This document shows positions 24,124 to 32,419 of a stretch of 52,618 bases of DNA, in pieces (the stretch's first letter is position 1; every line of letters starts with the position of its first letter). The DNA is from Gammaproteobacteria bacterium. GTDB lineage: Bacteria; Pseudomonadota; Gammaproteobacteria; S144-34. The notes under the pieces are model-generated. The model ran no database searches, was not told the origin of the DNA, and worked only from the letters and a program-made list of their open reading frames with translations. Made by a program: the position numbers and the translations under genes. The stretch covers positions 1 through 52,618 of the forward strand of contig JALSJE010000103.1 of NCBI GenBank assembly GCA_026989495.1, given 5' to 3'.

Positions 24124-26772
24124 GTGGCCTACGCCGACTTCAACGGGATCACAGGTCTCGTCAGGGCTTGCCTGACGAGCGACGGGGGACCCTCGCCACG
24201 TGCTTCCGCCGACGGCACGGCCTGCACGGGGTGGCCCGATTCGACAGGCACCAGCGACGCGACGCTGGCCGGTACCGCCCCCGAGATCAACACCAACCCC
24301 ACCGGGGGGCTGCAGGGGCCGTGTGCGCTCCACGTCGCGGAGAACGGCTTCGGCTTCGCTGGCGTCGTCAATGGACTCACCAACTGGACGATCGCAACCT
24401 GCCTGCGTGCCGACTCGCTGAGCAGCTTCCGAAACATCTTCTCAAGCCAAGGCGGCTCGGGTGAGGGGTCGCTCTACGCCAATGCCGGGGCGCTGACCTA
24501 CGAGGAAGGCTCGACAGAAACGCTCGGGTTCACGCTTTCGACCGGCACCGTCTACACCATCATCTTCACCGCCGACGCGAGCAACTACCGCTGCTACGTC
24601 GACGGCACGCTGGTTTGGACCTCCACCATGACGCCAGCGGATCAGCCGGCGGCGCTCGAAACAGCGGCCTATGGGGGTTCGGGCGCGGTGTGGTCAGGCG
24701 ACTGGTGGGCGATCGCCATCTACGCCACCACCGTCTCGGGTGGGGACATCGCAACGCTCCACGCCGCCCTGCTCGAGGAGGCCAACGGCGCGGCGGCCGA
24801 GCAGGACATCGACCTGACCACGATCGCGTCGGGACACACCGTCCACGACCTGGCCTCGGTCACCAGCGGGTCGGAGCAGACCATCAACCTCACCACCATC
24901 GCCAGCGGTCACACCCTGCCGGCGTTGGCCAGCGTCGCGGCTCAGCCCGAGCAGGACATCGACCTAGCCGCGATCCCGTCGGGGCACGTGGTGCGAGACC
25001 TGGCTTCTGTCACCCTCGTCGGCGCGCTGCACGACGCCTTCGAAGGGTCGGGGACACTGGACGGCTACACAACCGTGAACGCGTCGGACCTGCCCAACGT
25101 CACCGAGGCCAATGGCCGTTACCTCGCCGAGCTCGCCGACAACACCGCTGACGTTACGACCTGGTTCAACAGCGACGCCGGACGCGGCGACTTCAAGGCC
25201 ACCGAGTTCCCTTTCGAGATCATCGTCCGCAACATCGGGATCGGCGTCTCGGCCGCCGACACCCAGGGGACCCCCACGCTGTTGGGGAACCCCTACAACT
25301 TCTGCGGCATGCAGGTGAACGCGGACTTGGGCAGCCCCGAGCAGGACTACCGGCACTTCGTGGTGGGGTACCGAGGGGCTACCGGGTTCGGGGGCTCGGA
25401 ACGCACCATCGAGGCCAAGACGAACGCCAGTGGCTCATCGAGTGTCAACGACGTCGGCACCAACGCGATCACGGGAACGCGCGCCGACTTCCGGATCGTC
25501 GGCAGCGCCGGCAAGGCCATCACCTTCCAATGGCAGGAGCCCAACCAGCTCGGCCCTGGCGGCCAGCCTGACCCAGCACAGGACAGCTGGAGCTCGGCCC
25601 ACGCCTTCCCCGGGAGCGAGCCCGCCTGGCCCGACACCGTCTACGTGGGGCTCGTCACCTACGCCTTCGGGACCGACGGGGTCCCCTTCGTCGGGACCGC
25701 CGACGCCATCGAGGACATCCTCAGCGCGCAGAACGTCGACCTCGGTGCCGTCGCCAGCGGTCACCAGGTGCACGATCTCGAGAGCGTCACCATCAAGGGC
25801 AGCGACCAAGACATCGACCTCACTACCATCGCCTCGGGCCACGTCGTGCACGATCTCGCCAGCGTCGTCAGCGGCCCCGCCAACGACGTCGACCTGGGTG
25901 CGCTCGGACCGACCGTCACCGTGCACGCTCTCACGAGCGTCGGCTCCGGGCCGGCGCTCGAGGTAGACCTGGGCGCGCTGCCCTCGGGGACCGTGGTGCA
26001 CGACCTCGCCAGCGTGGACGTGGTGTCGGGGCAGACCATCTCGCTCACCACCATCGTGAGCGGCCACCAGATTCACGAACTGGCGAGCGTGGCGGCCCAG
26101 GCTGCGCAGGACGTCGACCTCACCGCCATCGCCAGCGGCCGGACCGTGCATGACCTGGCGAGCCTCACAATGGACCCCGATCTCGACGTCGACCTCACCG
26201 CGATTCCGAGCGGGCGCGTCGTTCACGATCTCGACAGCGTCGCGACGGTCCAGAGCATCACGCTGCAGGGCCGCGCCTCAACGCTGACCGTTCACGACCT
26301 CGCCTCGCTGACCGTCCAGGCCGAGCTCGACGTGGACCTAGCCACGATCGCGTCAGGGCACGTGGTGCACGACCTCGCCAGCGTGGTCATTTTGCAGCTC
26401 GCCGCGTCGACCACCATCACGGCTTACAGCCGCCCTGCTACGCTGATCGACATCGAGGAGGATCCCGTGCCCCACACCGCAGGCGACCGCGTTGAGACCA
26501 CCATCCGCTTCCGCGTAGGAGGCGTGCTGACCGCCCCGGACTCGTGGTCGATTCACGTGAAACCTCGACGGGGCGCCGCCTTTGAGGTGCCATCCGGGGA
26601 CGCCTCCATCTCCGAGGTGCAACCGGGCGAGTACGTGTGGTCGCAGCAGACGAGCCACGACGACGCCACCCACGTCGGGCGCTGGGACTACACCGTCGAC
26701 AGCGACGGCAGCGTGGCCCCTGGGGCGCGCAATGGGTTCTTCGAAGTGCGGCGGGCGGCGGTGGTGGCCTAA
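24124..26772 (+). CDS. LamG-like repeat fibre protein
   Basis: The 882-residue product begins (1-225) with a concanavalin/LamG-like fold: an early disulfide-capable Cys pair, FRNIFSSQG, then LYANAGALTYEE and YRCYVDGTLVW. Then come three 25-residue repeats of DIDLTTIASGHTVHDLASV type, a second beta-rich domain (about 301-530), nine more repeats, and an Ig-like C-terminus (about 780-882) resembling baseplate-upper-protein ends. A receptor-binding or host-range fibre is likely. The GTG start is 16 bp after the previous stop, and its own stop overlaps the convergent gene's stop. Confidence 0.82.
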   Translation: MAYADFNGITGLVRACLTSDGGPSPRASADGTACTGWPDSTGTSDATLAGTAPEINTNPTGGLQGPCALHVAENGFGFAGVVNGLTNWTIATCLRADSLSSFRNIFSSQGGSGEGSLYANAGALTYEEGSTETLGFTLSTGTVYTIIFTADASNYRCYVDGTLVWTSTMTPADQPAALETAAYGGSGAVWSGDWWAIAIYATTVSGGDIATLHAALLEEANGAAAEQDIDLTTIASGHTVHDLASVTSGSEQTINLTTIASGHTLPALASVAAQPEQDIDLAAIPSGHVVRDLASVTLVGALHDAFEGSGTLDGYTTVNASDLPNVTEANGRYLAELADNTADVTTWFNSDAGRGDFKATEFPFEIIVRNIGIGVSAADTQGTPTLLGNPYNFCGMQVNADLGSPEQDYRHFVVGYRGATGFGGSERTIEAKTNASGSSSVNDVGTNAITGTRADFRIVGSAGKAITFQWQEPNQLGPGGQPDPAQDSWSSAHAFPGSEPAWPDTVYVGLVTYAFGTDGVPFVGTADAIEDILSAQNVDLGAVASGHQVHDLESVTIKGSDQDIDLTTIASGHVVHDLASVVSGPANDVDLGALGPTVTVHALTSVGSGPALEVDLGALPSGTVVHDLASVDVVSGQTISLTTIVSGHQIHELASVAAQAAQDVDLTAIASGRTVHDLASLTMDPDLDVDLTAIPSGRVVHDLDSVATVQSITLQGRASTLTVHDLASLTVQAELDVDLATIASGHVVHDLASVVILQLAASTTITAYSRPATLIDIEEDPVPHTAGDRVETTIRFRVGGVLTAPDSWSIHVKPRRGAAFEVPSGDASISEVQPGEYVWSQQTSHDDATHVGRWDYTVDSDGSVAPGARNGFFEVRRAAVVA
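24799..25023 (+). repeat. Three 25-residue repeats, first block in fibre gene
   Basis: Three units of 75 bp encode EQDIDLTTIASGHTVHDLAS-type sequence, each with the consensus (D/N)(I/V)(D/N)L..I.SGH.....LASV. DNA identity between units is lower than protein identity, so the array is old and maintained by selection. Confidence 0.9.
25726..26397 (+). repeat. Nine 25-residue repeats, second block in fibre gene
   Basis: Nine degenerate copies of the same unit follow the second beta domain. The HDL(A)S signature persists in most, while the SGH turn is lost in units 6 and 11. They probably form a regular beta-helical or shaft segment. Confidence 0.88.
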
Positions 26773-27563
26773 TAGACGAGCGGCCTGGCGTAGACCTCGA
26801 CCATGACGTGGACGTCGCTCGTCTGGGGCGGGTTCATGTTGGGGATCCGGATATCTCCCCCCGGCGAAACCTGAAAGGTCGTCGTGTAGGACCCGTTCCC
26901 GGCGTAGTTTCCCGAGTTGATGCTTACTCGGTGGGTGAGCGTCCCGGAGCGCTTCTCCCAGAACGACATGTGGCGCCCCAGCGTCACGTTGCCCGTCGTC
27001 TGGTTCTCGGACTGGATGCGCGTGACAACCTCGAACGAGTGATCGTCAGGAAGAACGACTTCATCGAGGTCGAGGTTCGTTAGGCCCAGGATGTTGAGGA
27101 AGGTCTGCTGCTGAAACGTCGTGTGAGGTGCGCCGCCGCCCAGGTCAACGAGCTCGTTGTGAGCGGTACTCCATCCGTAGGTGCCGCTGTACTGGGTCGA
27201 CTCGGCAGGGCAAATCTTGCGCTTGCCGTCGGCGCGAATGACCACCGCGCGTTCCTTGGTCCAGGCCGCGACCTTCTCGGCGCTCGCGTCGATCCCGTCG
27301 TTCACCTGGCAGCGAACGATCCATGCGTGAGCACCATCGGCCGGCATGGTGGTTTGCACCACACCACCCGGCGTCACCGGTTGCCCGTCGGCGGGGCTGA
27401 ACACGAGGTCGGGTGCGCCCTCACTCTTCTGCACCTGCGAGAAGACAACCTTGCGCGCCGTCGGTTCGCCCTCGAGCTGCAGGTCGAGCACCTGGTTGTG
27501 CGCGGCGTCGTAGCCGAGGTTGGCGAAAGCGTCCCCGTCGATGCTGAATTCCGCGCCGCTCAC
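26769..27563 (-). CDS. Distal structural protein, probable fibre component
   Basis: The 264-residue protein is beta-rich with many Thr, Asn and Gly (VTLGRHMSFWEKRSGTLTHR, then SGNYAGNGSYTTTFQV near the end). It carries no known catalytic motif. It begins at a GTG and ends with its TAG overlapping the TAA of the convergent repeat fibre gene. As the last gene of the minus-strand structural operon, beyond the gp48 and fibre genes, it is likely a fibre tip or adaptor. The family is not recognised. Confidence 0.7.
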   Translation of the reverse strand: MSGAEFSIDGDAFANLGYDAAHNQVLDLQLEGEPTARKVVFSQVQKSEGAPDLVFSPADGQPVTPGGVVQTTMPADGAHAWIVRCQVNDGIDASAEKVAAWTKERAVVIRADGKRKICPAESTQYSGTYGWSTAHNELVDLGGGAPHTTFQQQTFLNILGLTNLDLDEVVLPDDHSFEVVTRIQSENQTTGNVTLGRHMSFWEKRSGTLTHRVSINSGNYAGNGSYTTTFQVSPGGDIRIPNMNPPQTSDVHVMVEVYARPLVY

Positions 27564-27604
27564 GGGGGTACCGTAGCGAGCCCCCTGCGGGGGCAGCGTC
27601 TACG

Positions 27605-27943
27605 TCAGGTGAGCTGGTCCCCAGCAGCGGTAAACGCGTAGCGTCCCCACCATTTGTTGTGGGCCACCTCGCGCAACGTGACGAGCCACCGCCCGCCCTC
27701 GTCGGGGAAGATGCTCAGCTCGGTGGGCGCAAAGAAACGGTGCAGCGTCCGCTGCGTGTCGGACGGCGAGGTGACGATGACCTCGAGCGGCAGCATGACC
27801 CCCTCGGGCTCGCAGAGCGCGTAGTCCACGACCAGCACGTAGACGTCGAAGGCGCGCGGCATCGCGTCCGGATCCGCCGGCCGCAGCGCGATCCGTTCGG
27901 CGCCGACGGTCAGCGGGCTCAGCTCATCGATCAGGCCTGCCAT
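27605..27943 (-). CDS. Structural operon protein, unknown role
   Basis: A 112-residue protein with alternating beta strands (RAFDVYVLVVDYALCEPEGV, then LEVIVTSPSDTQRTLHRFF and GGRWLVTLREVAHNKWWGRY). The pattern is that of a small jelly-roll or Ig-like domain. It sits between two other small beta-rich proteins at the end of the tail operon and may be a fibre chaperone or fibre-attachment factor. No family is assigned. Confidence 0.7.
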   Translation of the reverse strand: MAGLIDELSPLTVGAERIALRPADPDAMPRAFDVYVLVVDYALCEPEGVMLPLEVIVTSPSDTQRTLHRFFAPTELSIFPDEGGRWLVTLREVAHNKWWGRYAFTAAGDQLT

Positions 27944-27946
27944 CGG

Positions 27947-28333
27947 TCATACCTCCACGTTGAACGACAGCAGCACCGTGCCGCCGTCAGGGCGGGCCAC
28001 CCCGAGCACCCACAGCCCAACGGCGCCGGCGTCGCCGTTCGGCCAGCCCACCAAGTCGATTTCGCTCGACTTGCCCGCGAGGTGTTGAATCGTAGGCTTC
28101 GGGAACGGTGTCTGCACCCACCACCACGTGAACAGCCGCCCCCCGAGCGCGGCGTCCGCCGGTGCCTCGACGCCGGCCACCGTCGCGGCCACCTGCACGT
28201 CGGTGGTCGCGACGGGCACCCGCGCATACCGGTGCGGGTACCCCTGCACGGGACTGAGTCGACTTGGGACCTCGTCGTCGACGAAGTCGGTGAACCCCGA
28301 AGGGGTCGTCACGCGTGCAGTGAAGTCGGGCAT
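27947..28333 (-). CDS. Structural operon protein, unknown role
   Basis: The 128-residue protein starts at an ATG 2 bp past the preceding stop and ends just before the next gene. It is beta-rich with Trp-rich RLFTWWWVQTPFPKP in the middle and a final GGTVLLSFNVEV strand. There is no signal sequence. Context between fibre protein and distal genes points to a tail-tip or fibre-associated component; nothing more can be said. Confidence 0.7.
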   Translation of the reverse strand: MPDFTARVTTPSGFTDFVDDEVPSRLSPVQGYPHRYARVPVATTDVQVAATVAGVEAPADAALGGRLFTWWWVQTPFPKPTIQHLAGKSSEIDLVGWPNGDAGAVGLWVLGVARPDGGTVLLSFNVEV

Positions 28334-28335
28334 GG

Positions 28336-29040
28336 TCAGAACTGAATGGCCACGATGTGCTGAGAGCTCCCGTCGCGCCAGACCCAATCCCGATCGTCCT
28401 CGGAGGTTGCGCTACCCCAGCCGACAACGCGCCAGTCGTTGGCGCCAAAGTACTCGAGCTCTACCCACGAATAGGTGAAGCCGCCGTTCAAGGTGCAGAT
28501 CACCGAGGCGTCTTCGTGGGCGAGGATGATGTTCTCCGACGGGCTCGACTGGCTGCGGCGGATACGAATGCGCTGCCCGGTAAGGGGCACAATCCCGGTG
28601 TGGCGGACCGTGTAGGTACGAACAGCGGTCAGCGCGGCGCTGATCCAGTAGGTGTCAGCCGCCACGGTGATGTCAGCGTCGGCGTCCCCGAGAGAGGTGT
28701 TCTGTCGGTAGCGGATGCCGGCGAGGTTCCCGGCGAAATTGATGCGGCTCTCTACATCCAGCGAGCTGGCGGAGTCGACCTGCATGGTAGCGCCCGTAAG
28801 GATCAGATCCCCAGTGACCTCGAGGGTCCCCGTCACGTCGGCCGTCCCGTTGCAGAGCAGCTGGTCCGTTCGGATCCCCCCGGGCCCGTCGATCTGGACC
28901 GGGGCGGCGGGTGAGTGACTCGACCCGTCGTCGCCATTGACGGCCTTGGCGTGGTCGATGTCCAGCTGGTTCGCCTGAGCGCTGGTCAGATCTGCCTTGA
29001 AGCCCCACCCGGGTGGGTTCACGCGTGTGAAGTTGGCCAT
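28336..29040 (-). CDS. Tail fibre-like protein
   Basis: This 234-residue protein has an N-terminus, NFTRVNPPGWGFKADLTSAQ, of a type common to phage tail and neck fibres. A small repeat-like beta region follows (GTLEVTGDLILTGATMQVDS), and then a C-terminal globular half with aromatic residues. It follows the gp48 homologue, where Mu has its fibre gene S, so it is the best candidate for the fibre that attaches to the baseplate. Confidence 0.75.
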   Translation of the reverse strand: MANFTRVNPPGWGFKADLTSAQANQLDIDHAKAVNGDDGSSHSPAAPVQIDGPGGIRTDQLLCNGTADVTGTLEVTGDLILTGATMQVDSASSLDVESRINFAGNLAGIRYRQNTSLGDADADITVAADTYWISAALTAVRTYTVRHTGIVPLTGQRIRIRRSQSSPSENIILAHEDASVICTLNGGFTYSWVELEYFGANDWRVVGWGSATSEDDRDWVWRDGSSQHIVAIQF

Positions 29041-29056
29041 GCGTTGCTACCTCGAA

Positions 29057-29692
29057 TTACACCAGGAAGGTTACGTCTAGCGGGTCCTCGTCGAGCGTGA
29101 ACCCCTCCGACTGGTAGATGACGAAGTCGCACCAGGCCGGCAGCGACTTGTTGAGCAGGCGCTCGACGCTCCCCCGCTTGGACTCGTCGATGACGGGCCA
29201 CTTGACGAAGGCGAAGAAGTGCTCGCTGTAGGCGGGCCACTTCGCCGTATCCTGCGCCGCACCGAAAGGCTTGCCGTAGCGGGTCACCAGCGCTTCGGCG
29301 TGGGGCGCCACCACGAGCTCGATGGTGGGATCGATGCGCTGCAGCGCCGCCTCGAGGCCAGGGTCCGTGGCGTCCGGCACCCCCACGTAGGCCGCCGTGA
29401 CGGCCTCGGTGCGCGCCGCCAGTGTGTCCCCACCCGTCACCGCGAGGATGGCTTCGTAGATGGGCAGGTGCTCGATACCGAGCTGCGGGAACGCCTGCGC
29501 CGCCGCACGCTCCTGCATGCTCAGCACCTTGGCGATCCCCAGCGCCTTGGCCTGCCGCCACCGGTCCTCGCTGCTGCCCTCGGGGCCGGCGCCCCGCGTC
29601 CCGAGTCCGCTCCGGAGCTGACGCCAGATGACCTCGGCCCGGGTCGGACCGCCGCCGACCCGCATCGGCAGGGGGTTCATCGAGCCGAGCAT
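29057..29692 (-). CDS. Mu gp48-like baseplate/fibre connector
   Basis: The 211-residue protein sits in the gp48 slot, where Mu has a DUF2313-type protein after the J protein, and is about the right size. It has a helical N-terminus with MQERAAAQAFPQLGIEHLPI, then a mixed alpha/beta C-terminus with WPAYSEHFFAFVKWPVIDES. The assignment relies on order and size more than on motifs. It overlaps the stop of the preceding gene by one base. In Mu-like phages this protein helps link baseplate wedges to fibres. Confidence 0.62.
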   Translation of the reverse strand: MLGSMNPLPMRVGGGPTRAEVIWRQLRSGLGTRGAGPEGSSEDRWRQAKALGIAKVLSMQERAAAQAFPQLGIEHLPIYEAILAVTGGDTLAARTEAVTAAYVGVPDATDPGLEAALQRIDPTIELVVAPHAEALVTRYGKPFGAAQDTAKWPAYSEHFFAFVKWPVIDESKRGSVERLLNKSLPAWCDFVIYQSEGFTLDEDPLDVTFLV

Positions 29693-30147
29693 CAGAAGGC
29701 CTCAAACCAAACGTCGCCGTCCACCGTGGACCCCGCCGCGTCGAACAGGTAGACGTCGACCTGAGATCCCGACGCCGTGGCGGTGACCGAGCGGGCCGCC
29801 GCGCCCTGAACGAAGCCACGCGCCCGCGTCAGCGCGATCGCCACGGTGTTGCCTGCCTCGTCGTCCGCGGTGGCGGGGTACGTGATGCGGTAGTGCCCGG
29901 TGGCCACGTGGGAAAAGGTCGGTGCGGCGCCACCGTCCGGCGCCCAGCTCTCTTCGTGGGCCGCGAGCGCGTTGCTCACAATGAGCCCGCCACACCTCGA
30001 CGACAGCAGGTTCATGCCGCACACCTGATGGAACAGCATCTCGATGAACCGCGCGCTGACGTAGTACGTCTCGTCGACGGCCTCGTCGAAGTCCTTGCGC
30101 TTGGGGCCAAGCGTGGCGCGGCTGATGCGTGTGGGGAATCCTGCCAT
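29692..30147 (-). CDS. Tail protein after baseplate J
   Basis: A 151-residue protein beginning at an ATG 2 bp after the J-like stop. It has an N-terminal helical part with YYVSARFIEMLFHQVCGMN and a beta-rich C-terminal domain (FSHVATGHYRITYPATADDE; SGSQVDVYLFDAAGSTVDG) that looks like a small Ig-like module. It has no clear Mu counterpart and may be an added baseplate decoration. Longer upstream frames overlap the J gene and were rejected. Confidence 0.72.
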   Translation of the reverse strand: MAGFPTRISRATLGPKRKDFDEAVDETYYVSARFIEMLFHQVCGMNLLSSRCGGLIVSNALAAHEESWAPDGGAAPTFSHVATGHYRITYPATADDEAGNTVAIALTRARGFVQGAAARSVTATASGSQVDVYLFDAAGSTVDGDVWFEAF

Positions 30148-30149
30148 GG

Positions 30150-31745
30150 CTACTCCGCGTAGAGACCGACGTGCCCTGCAACCATGAGGTCGGGACCGTC
30201 GGCGGGATCGGTGGGAAGGATCGGCACCGCGGGGCTCGCCGATTCGAGCGTCTCGTTGGCGATGGCCGCCGACAGCGCGTCTCGCAGGTACGTGAGCACC
30301 CCCGACCCCACGCGCTGCGGAGCCTGCTCGAGTGCCTCGGGGAACCGGAAGGCGCGGTGCGCGCGGTCGTCGGTGTCGAGGTCGATGACCTCGCCGGGTC
30401 CGAGCGAGTCGAAGTAGGCCTCGATCGCCACGTCCATGGTGCCTCGTCGCCCGTTGTCCGGCGAGATGTACTGCCCCACCGCCAGCGTCGTCGCCGGCGC
30501 CGTCGCCAGCACCACGTCGTAGGCGTCGCCGCCGGCCGCGGTGACGGACTGCACGACGAGCTTCTCGAGCCGGCTCGTGTCCGGATCCCACACCATCATC
30601 GACGGCGCCGTCACTCCGGCGGGGAGACCGTCGGCGCCGGCGGGCTGGGTGATCTCGATGTTCTGCTGGTCGGTGACCGCGGTGATGGTGGTCGGCGTCC
30701 CGGAGTCCTGGTGCGGCCACGGCGTCGCGTCGGTCCAGCCGGCGCTCGAGCCCTTCCGCATGGCGAGCGACAACACGAGGTCGCTCGGGCGAGCCACCGG
30801 GCGCACGACGAGCACGTGCGGGGGGCGGGGCACGCGCGGCGACCCCGGTGGCGTGAGCTCGGCGCGGACGTCTTGCAGGGTCGCGTCGGTGGGGATGCGA
30901 CCGTCGGGGCCAGCAGTGACCCCCCGTTTGCTCGTGATCACGACCAGCGTCGAGCCGGCGTGAAAGGCGCAGGGGTACACGTAGGCGTCGAAGACGCTGA
31001 CGCTCGCCTCGCGCGCCCAGGCGCGGAAGTGAGCCGGGTTGCCAGAGGCCGGACGATGGCGCTGGTGGTCCATGATGCGCCGCGCGTAGTCGGCGTCGCG
31101 CTCAGCCGCGGCGCCGTCGCGGAAGTCGTCCGACGCCGTCGGGTCCCCGTTGACCCCGAGCGGCTGGTTCTCGATGTAGGTCAGGACGCTGCCCGACGGC
31201 AGGTTGGTATCCTCGCCGGTATCGATCCCCTTGAGCGTGAGGTTCGCGCCGGGGACGCCGCTGCCGGCCCCGTTGGCGGTGGCCGTGATGGTGAACAGCA
31301 CCTGGTACCGGTTGCCGGCCGCGTCGCGAAGCTTGGTCGCGATGGGGTCGGGGATCGTCGTCGACCCGACGAAGACGCTGCCCACCGTCGCCGGCGCCGC
31401 CACGGGCCCGCTGCCGCCCGTGGCCGGCAGAGGGACCAGGCCCCACAGGTCGCGGTGGTAACGTCGCAGGAAGCCTGTGGAGGCGCGGTCGGGGCGGATC
31501 TGATTGGCCAGGTACAAACCCCGCTGCTGCGCTGCCAACAGGACCGCGTCGAGCAGGTCGGCCTCGATCCACCAGCGGCTCTGGCGTGCCGTTGAGGACG
31601 CGATGGCGTCCTCGGTGTAGGCCACGCCCGTCGACGGATCGATGAGCTTGCGCAGGCCGTTACGCCAGAAGCGCAGGATGTCGTCTCGGATCTCACCCCG
31701 CCGGAAGACGACGAAGGCGCGCTCGGCCGCCACCAGACTGGTCAC
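30150..31745 (-). CDS. Baseplate assembly protein J (Mu gp47-like)
   Basis: The 531-residue protein follows the Baseplate_J pattern. An N-terminal helical region (LLDAVLLAAQQRGLYLANQI) leads into a beta-rich body with GSVLTYIENQPLGVNGDP, then DADYARRIMDHQRHRPASGN, the signature of the family, and a C-terminal part with FRFPEALEQAPQRVGSGVLT. J proteins form baseplate wedges around the hub. GTG start, 4 bp overlap with the preceding gp46 homologue. About 100 residues longer than typical Mu gp47. Confidence 0.85.
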   Translation of the reverse strand: MTSLVAAERAFVVFRRGEIRDDILRFWRNGLRKLIDPSTGVAYTEDAIASSTARQSRWWIEADLLDAVLLAAQQRGLYLANQIRPDRASTGFLRRYHRDLWGLVPLPATGGSGPVAAPATVGSVFVGSTTIPDPIATKLRDAAGNRYQVLFTITATANGAGSGVPGANLTLKGIDTGEDTNLPSGSVLTYIENQPLGVNGDPTASDDFRDGAAAERDADYARRIMDHQRHRPASGNPAHFRAWAREASVSVFDAYVYPCAFHAGSTLVVITSKRGVTAGPDGRIPTDATLQDVRAELTPPGSPRVPRPPHVLVVRPVARPSDLVLSLAMRKGSSAGWTDATPWPHQDSGTPTTITAVTDQQNIEITQPAGADGLPAGVTAPSMMVWDPDTSRLEKLVVQSVTAAGGDAYDVVLATAPATTLAVGQYISPDNGRRGTMDVAIEAYFDSLGPGEVIDLDTDDRAHRAFRFPEALEQAPQRVGSGVLTYLRDALSAAIANETLESASPAVPILPTDPADGPDLMVAGHVGLYAE

Positions 31746-32182
31746 GTGGTCACCTCGCGCAGCTGCCCGCTCCGGAGGTTGCGGTAGTGGATGATCACCT
31801 GCCCCGTGTCAGGGGTCGCGCCGACGGATGGCGACTCGCTCGAGATGGCCAGGATCGCCACGTCCCCACGCTCGACGAACGGCCGGAGGATGCTCCGGGC
31901 CTCGTCCTCAAGCTCGCGCGGGGTGGCGTCGGTGACCTTCTCGATACGCCGGAAGTTCTGCCCCTGGTCGATCACCGCCACCCCTGTGCCGCGCCAGAGC
32001 CGGAACTGCTCGAGCACCGCCGCGTCCACGGGGTGCGGCGCCTCGGTGATCGAACCGAAGTCCCCCGTCCGGAGGTCGATCGCGTCGGCCAGCATCGGCG
32101 GCGGGCCTGGCTGACCAAGGTGCTCGCTCGGCGAGAAGAAGCTCACCGGGCTCAGCCCGGCCGGCGGGATCACGTAGGACAC
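31742..32182 (-). CDS. Baseplate wedge protein (Mu gp46/gp25-like)
   Basis: A 146-residue protein with the W/gp25-type layout: N-terminal disordered Pro-rich part, then LRTGDFGSITE, a central VIDQGQNFRRIEKVTDATPR, and the strand-ending GQVIIHYRNLRSGQLREV. In contractile tails this protein is the wedge element at the sheath/baseplate interface. It lies between the spike-region genes and J, as in Mu. Confidence 0.78.
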   Translation of the reverse strand: MSYVIPPAGLSPVSFFSPSEHLGQPGPPPMLADAIDLRTGDFGSITEAPHPVDAAVLEQFRLWRGTGVAVIDQGQNFRRIEKVTDATPRELEDEARSILRPFVERGDVAILAISSESPSVGATPDTGQVIIHYRNLRSGQLREVTT

Positions 32183-32206
32183 ATCGAGGGGGTAGCACCC
32201 GACCTC

Positions 32207-32419
32207 TCAATCGAGCGGACAGGTCACGCCCGGTAGACTCGGCAGCGCCGGCAAACCGGGCAGCCCCGGCAACGCGAAGCCGAACGCGGGGGGGAACGGC
32301 GGCAGCCCCGGCAACGCAAACGGCAGCCCCGGAAGCGAGGGCAGCTGGGGCAACGGCGGCAGCCCCGGCAACGCGAAGCCGAACGCGGGGGGGAACGGCG
32401 GAAACGCGCAGTTGCTCAC
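32207..32419 (-). CDS. Pro-rich repeat protein next to spike, possible tail tip
   Basis: This 70-residue protein is extremely rich in Pro, Leu, Phe and Gly. The motif FPPFPPAFGFALPGLP occurs twice, with Cys at position 4 and near the C-terminus (CPLD). The GTG directly follows the stop of the spike gene. The encoding DNA contains a perfect 44-bp direct repeat. Its place between spike (gp45) and wedge (gp46) fits a tip or cap element, but no PAAR-type metal site is present. The family is not recognised. Confidence 0.68.
   Translation of the reverse strand: MSNCAFPPFPPAFGFALPGLPPLPQLPSLPGLPFALPGLPPFPPAFGFALPGLPGLPALPSLPGVTCPLD
32259..32401. repeat. 44-bp perfect direct repeat within Pro-rich gene
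   Basis: Copies at 32259-32302 and 32358-32401 are identical over 44 bp, with start points 99 bp apart (33 codons). They encode the repeated FPPFPPAFGFALPGL unit. Perfect DNA identity suggests a recent duplication or ongoing recombination, unlike the old fibre repeats. Confidence 0.92.
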
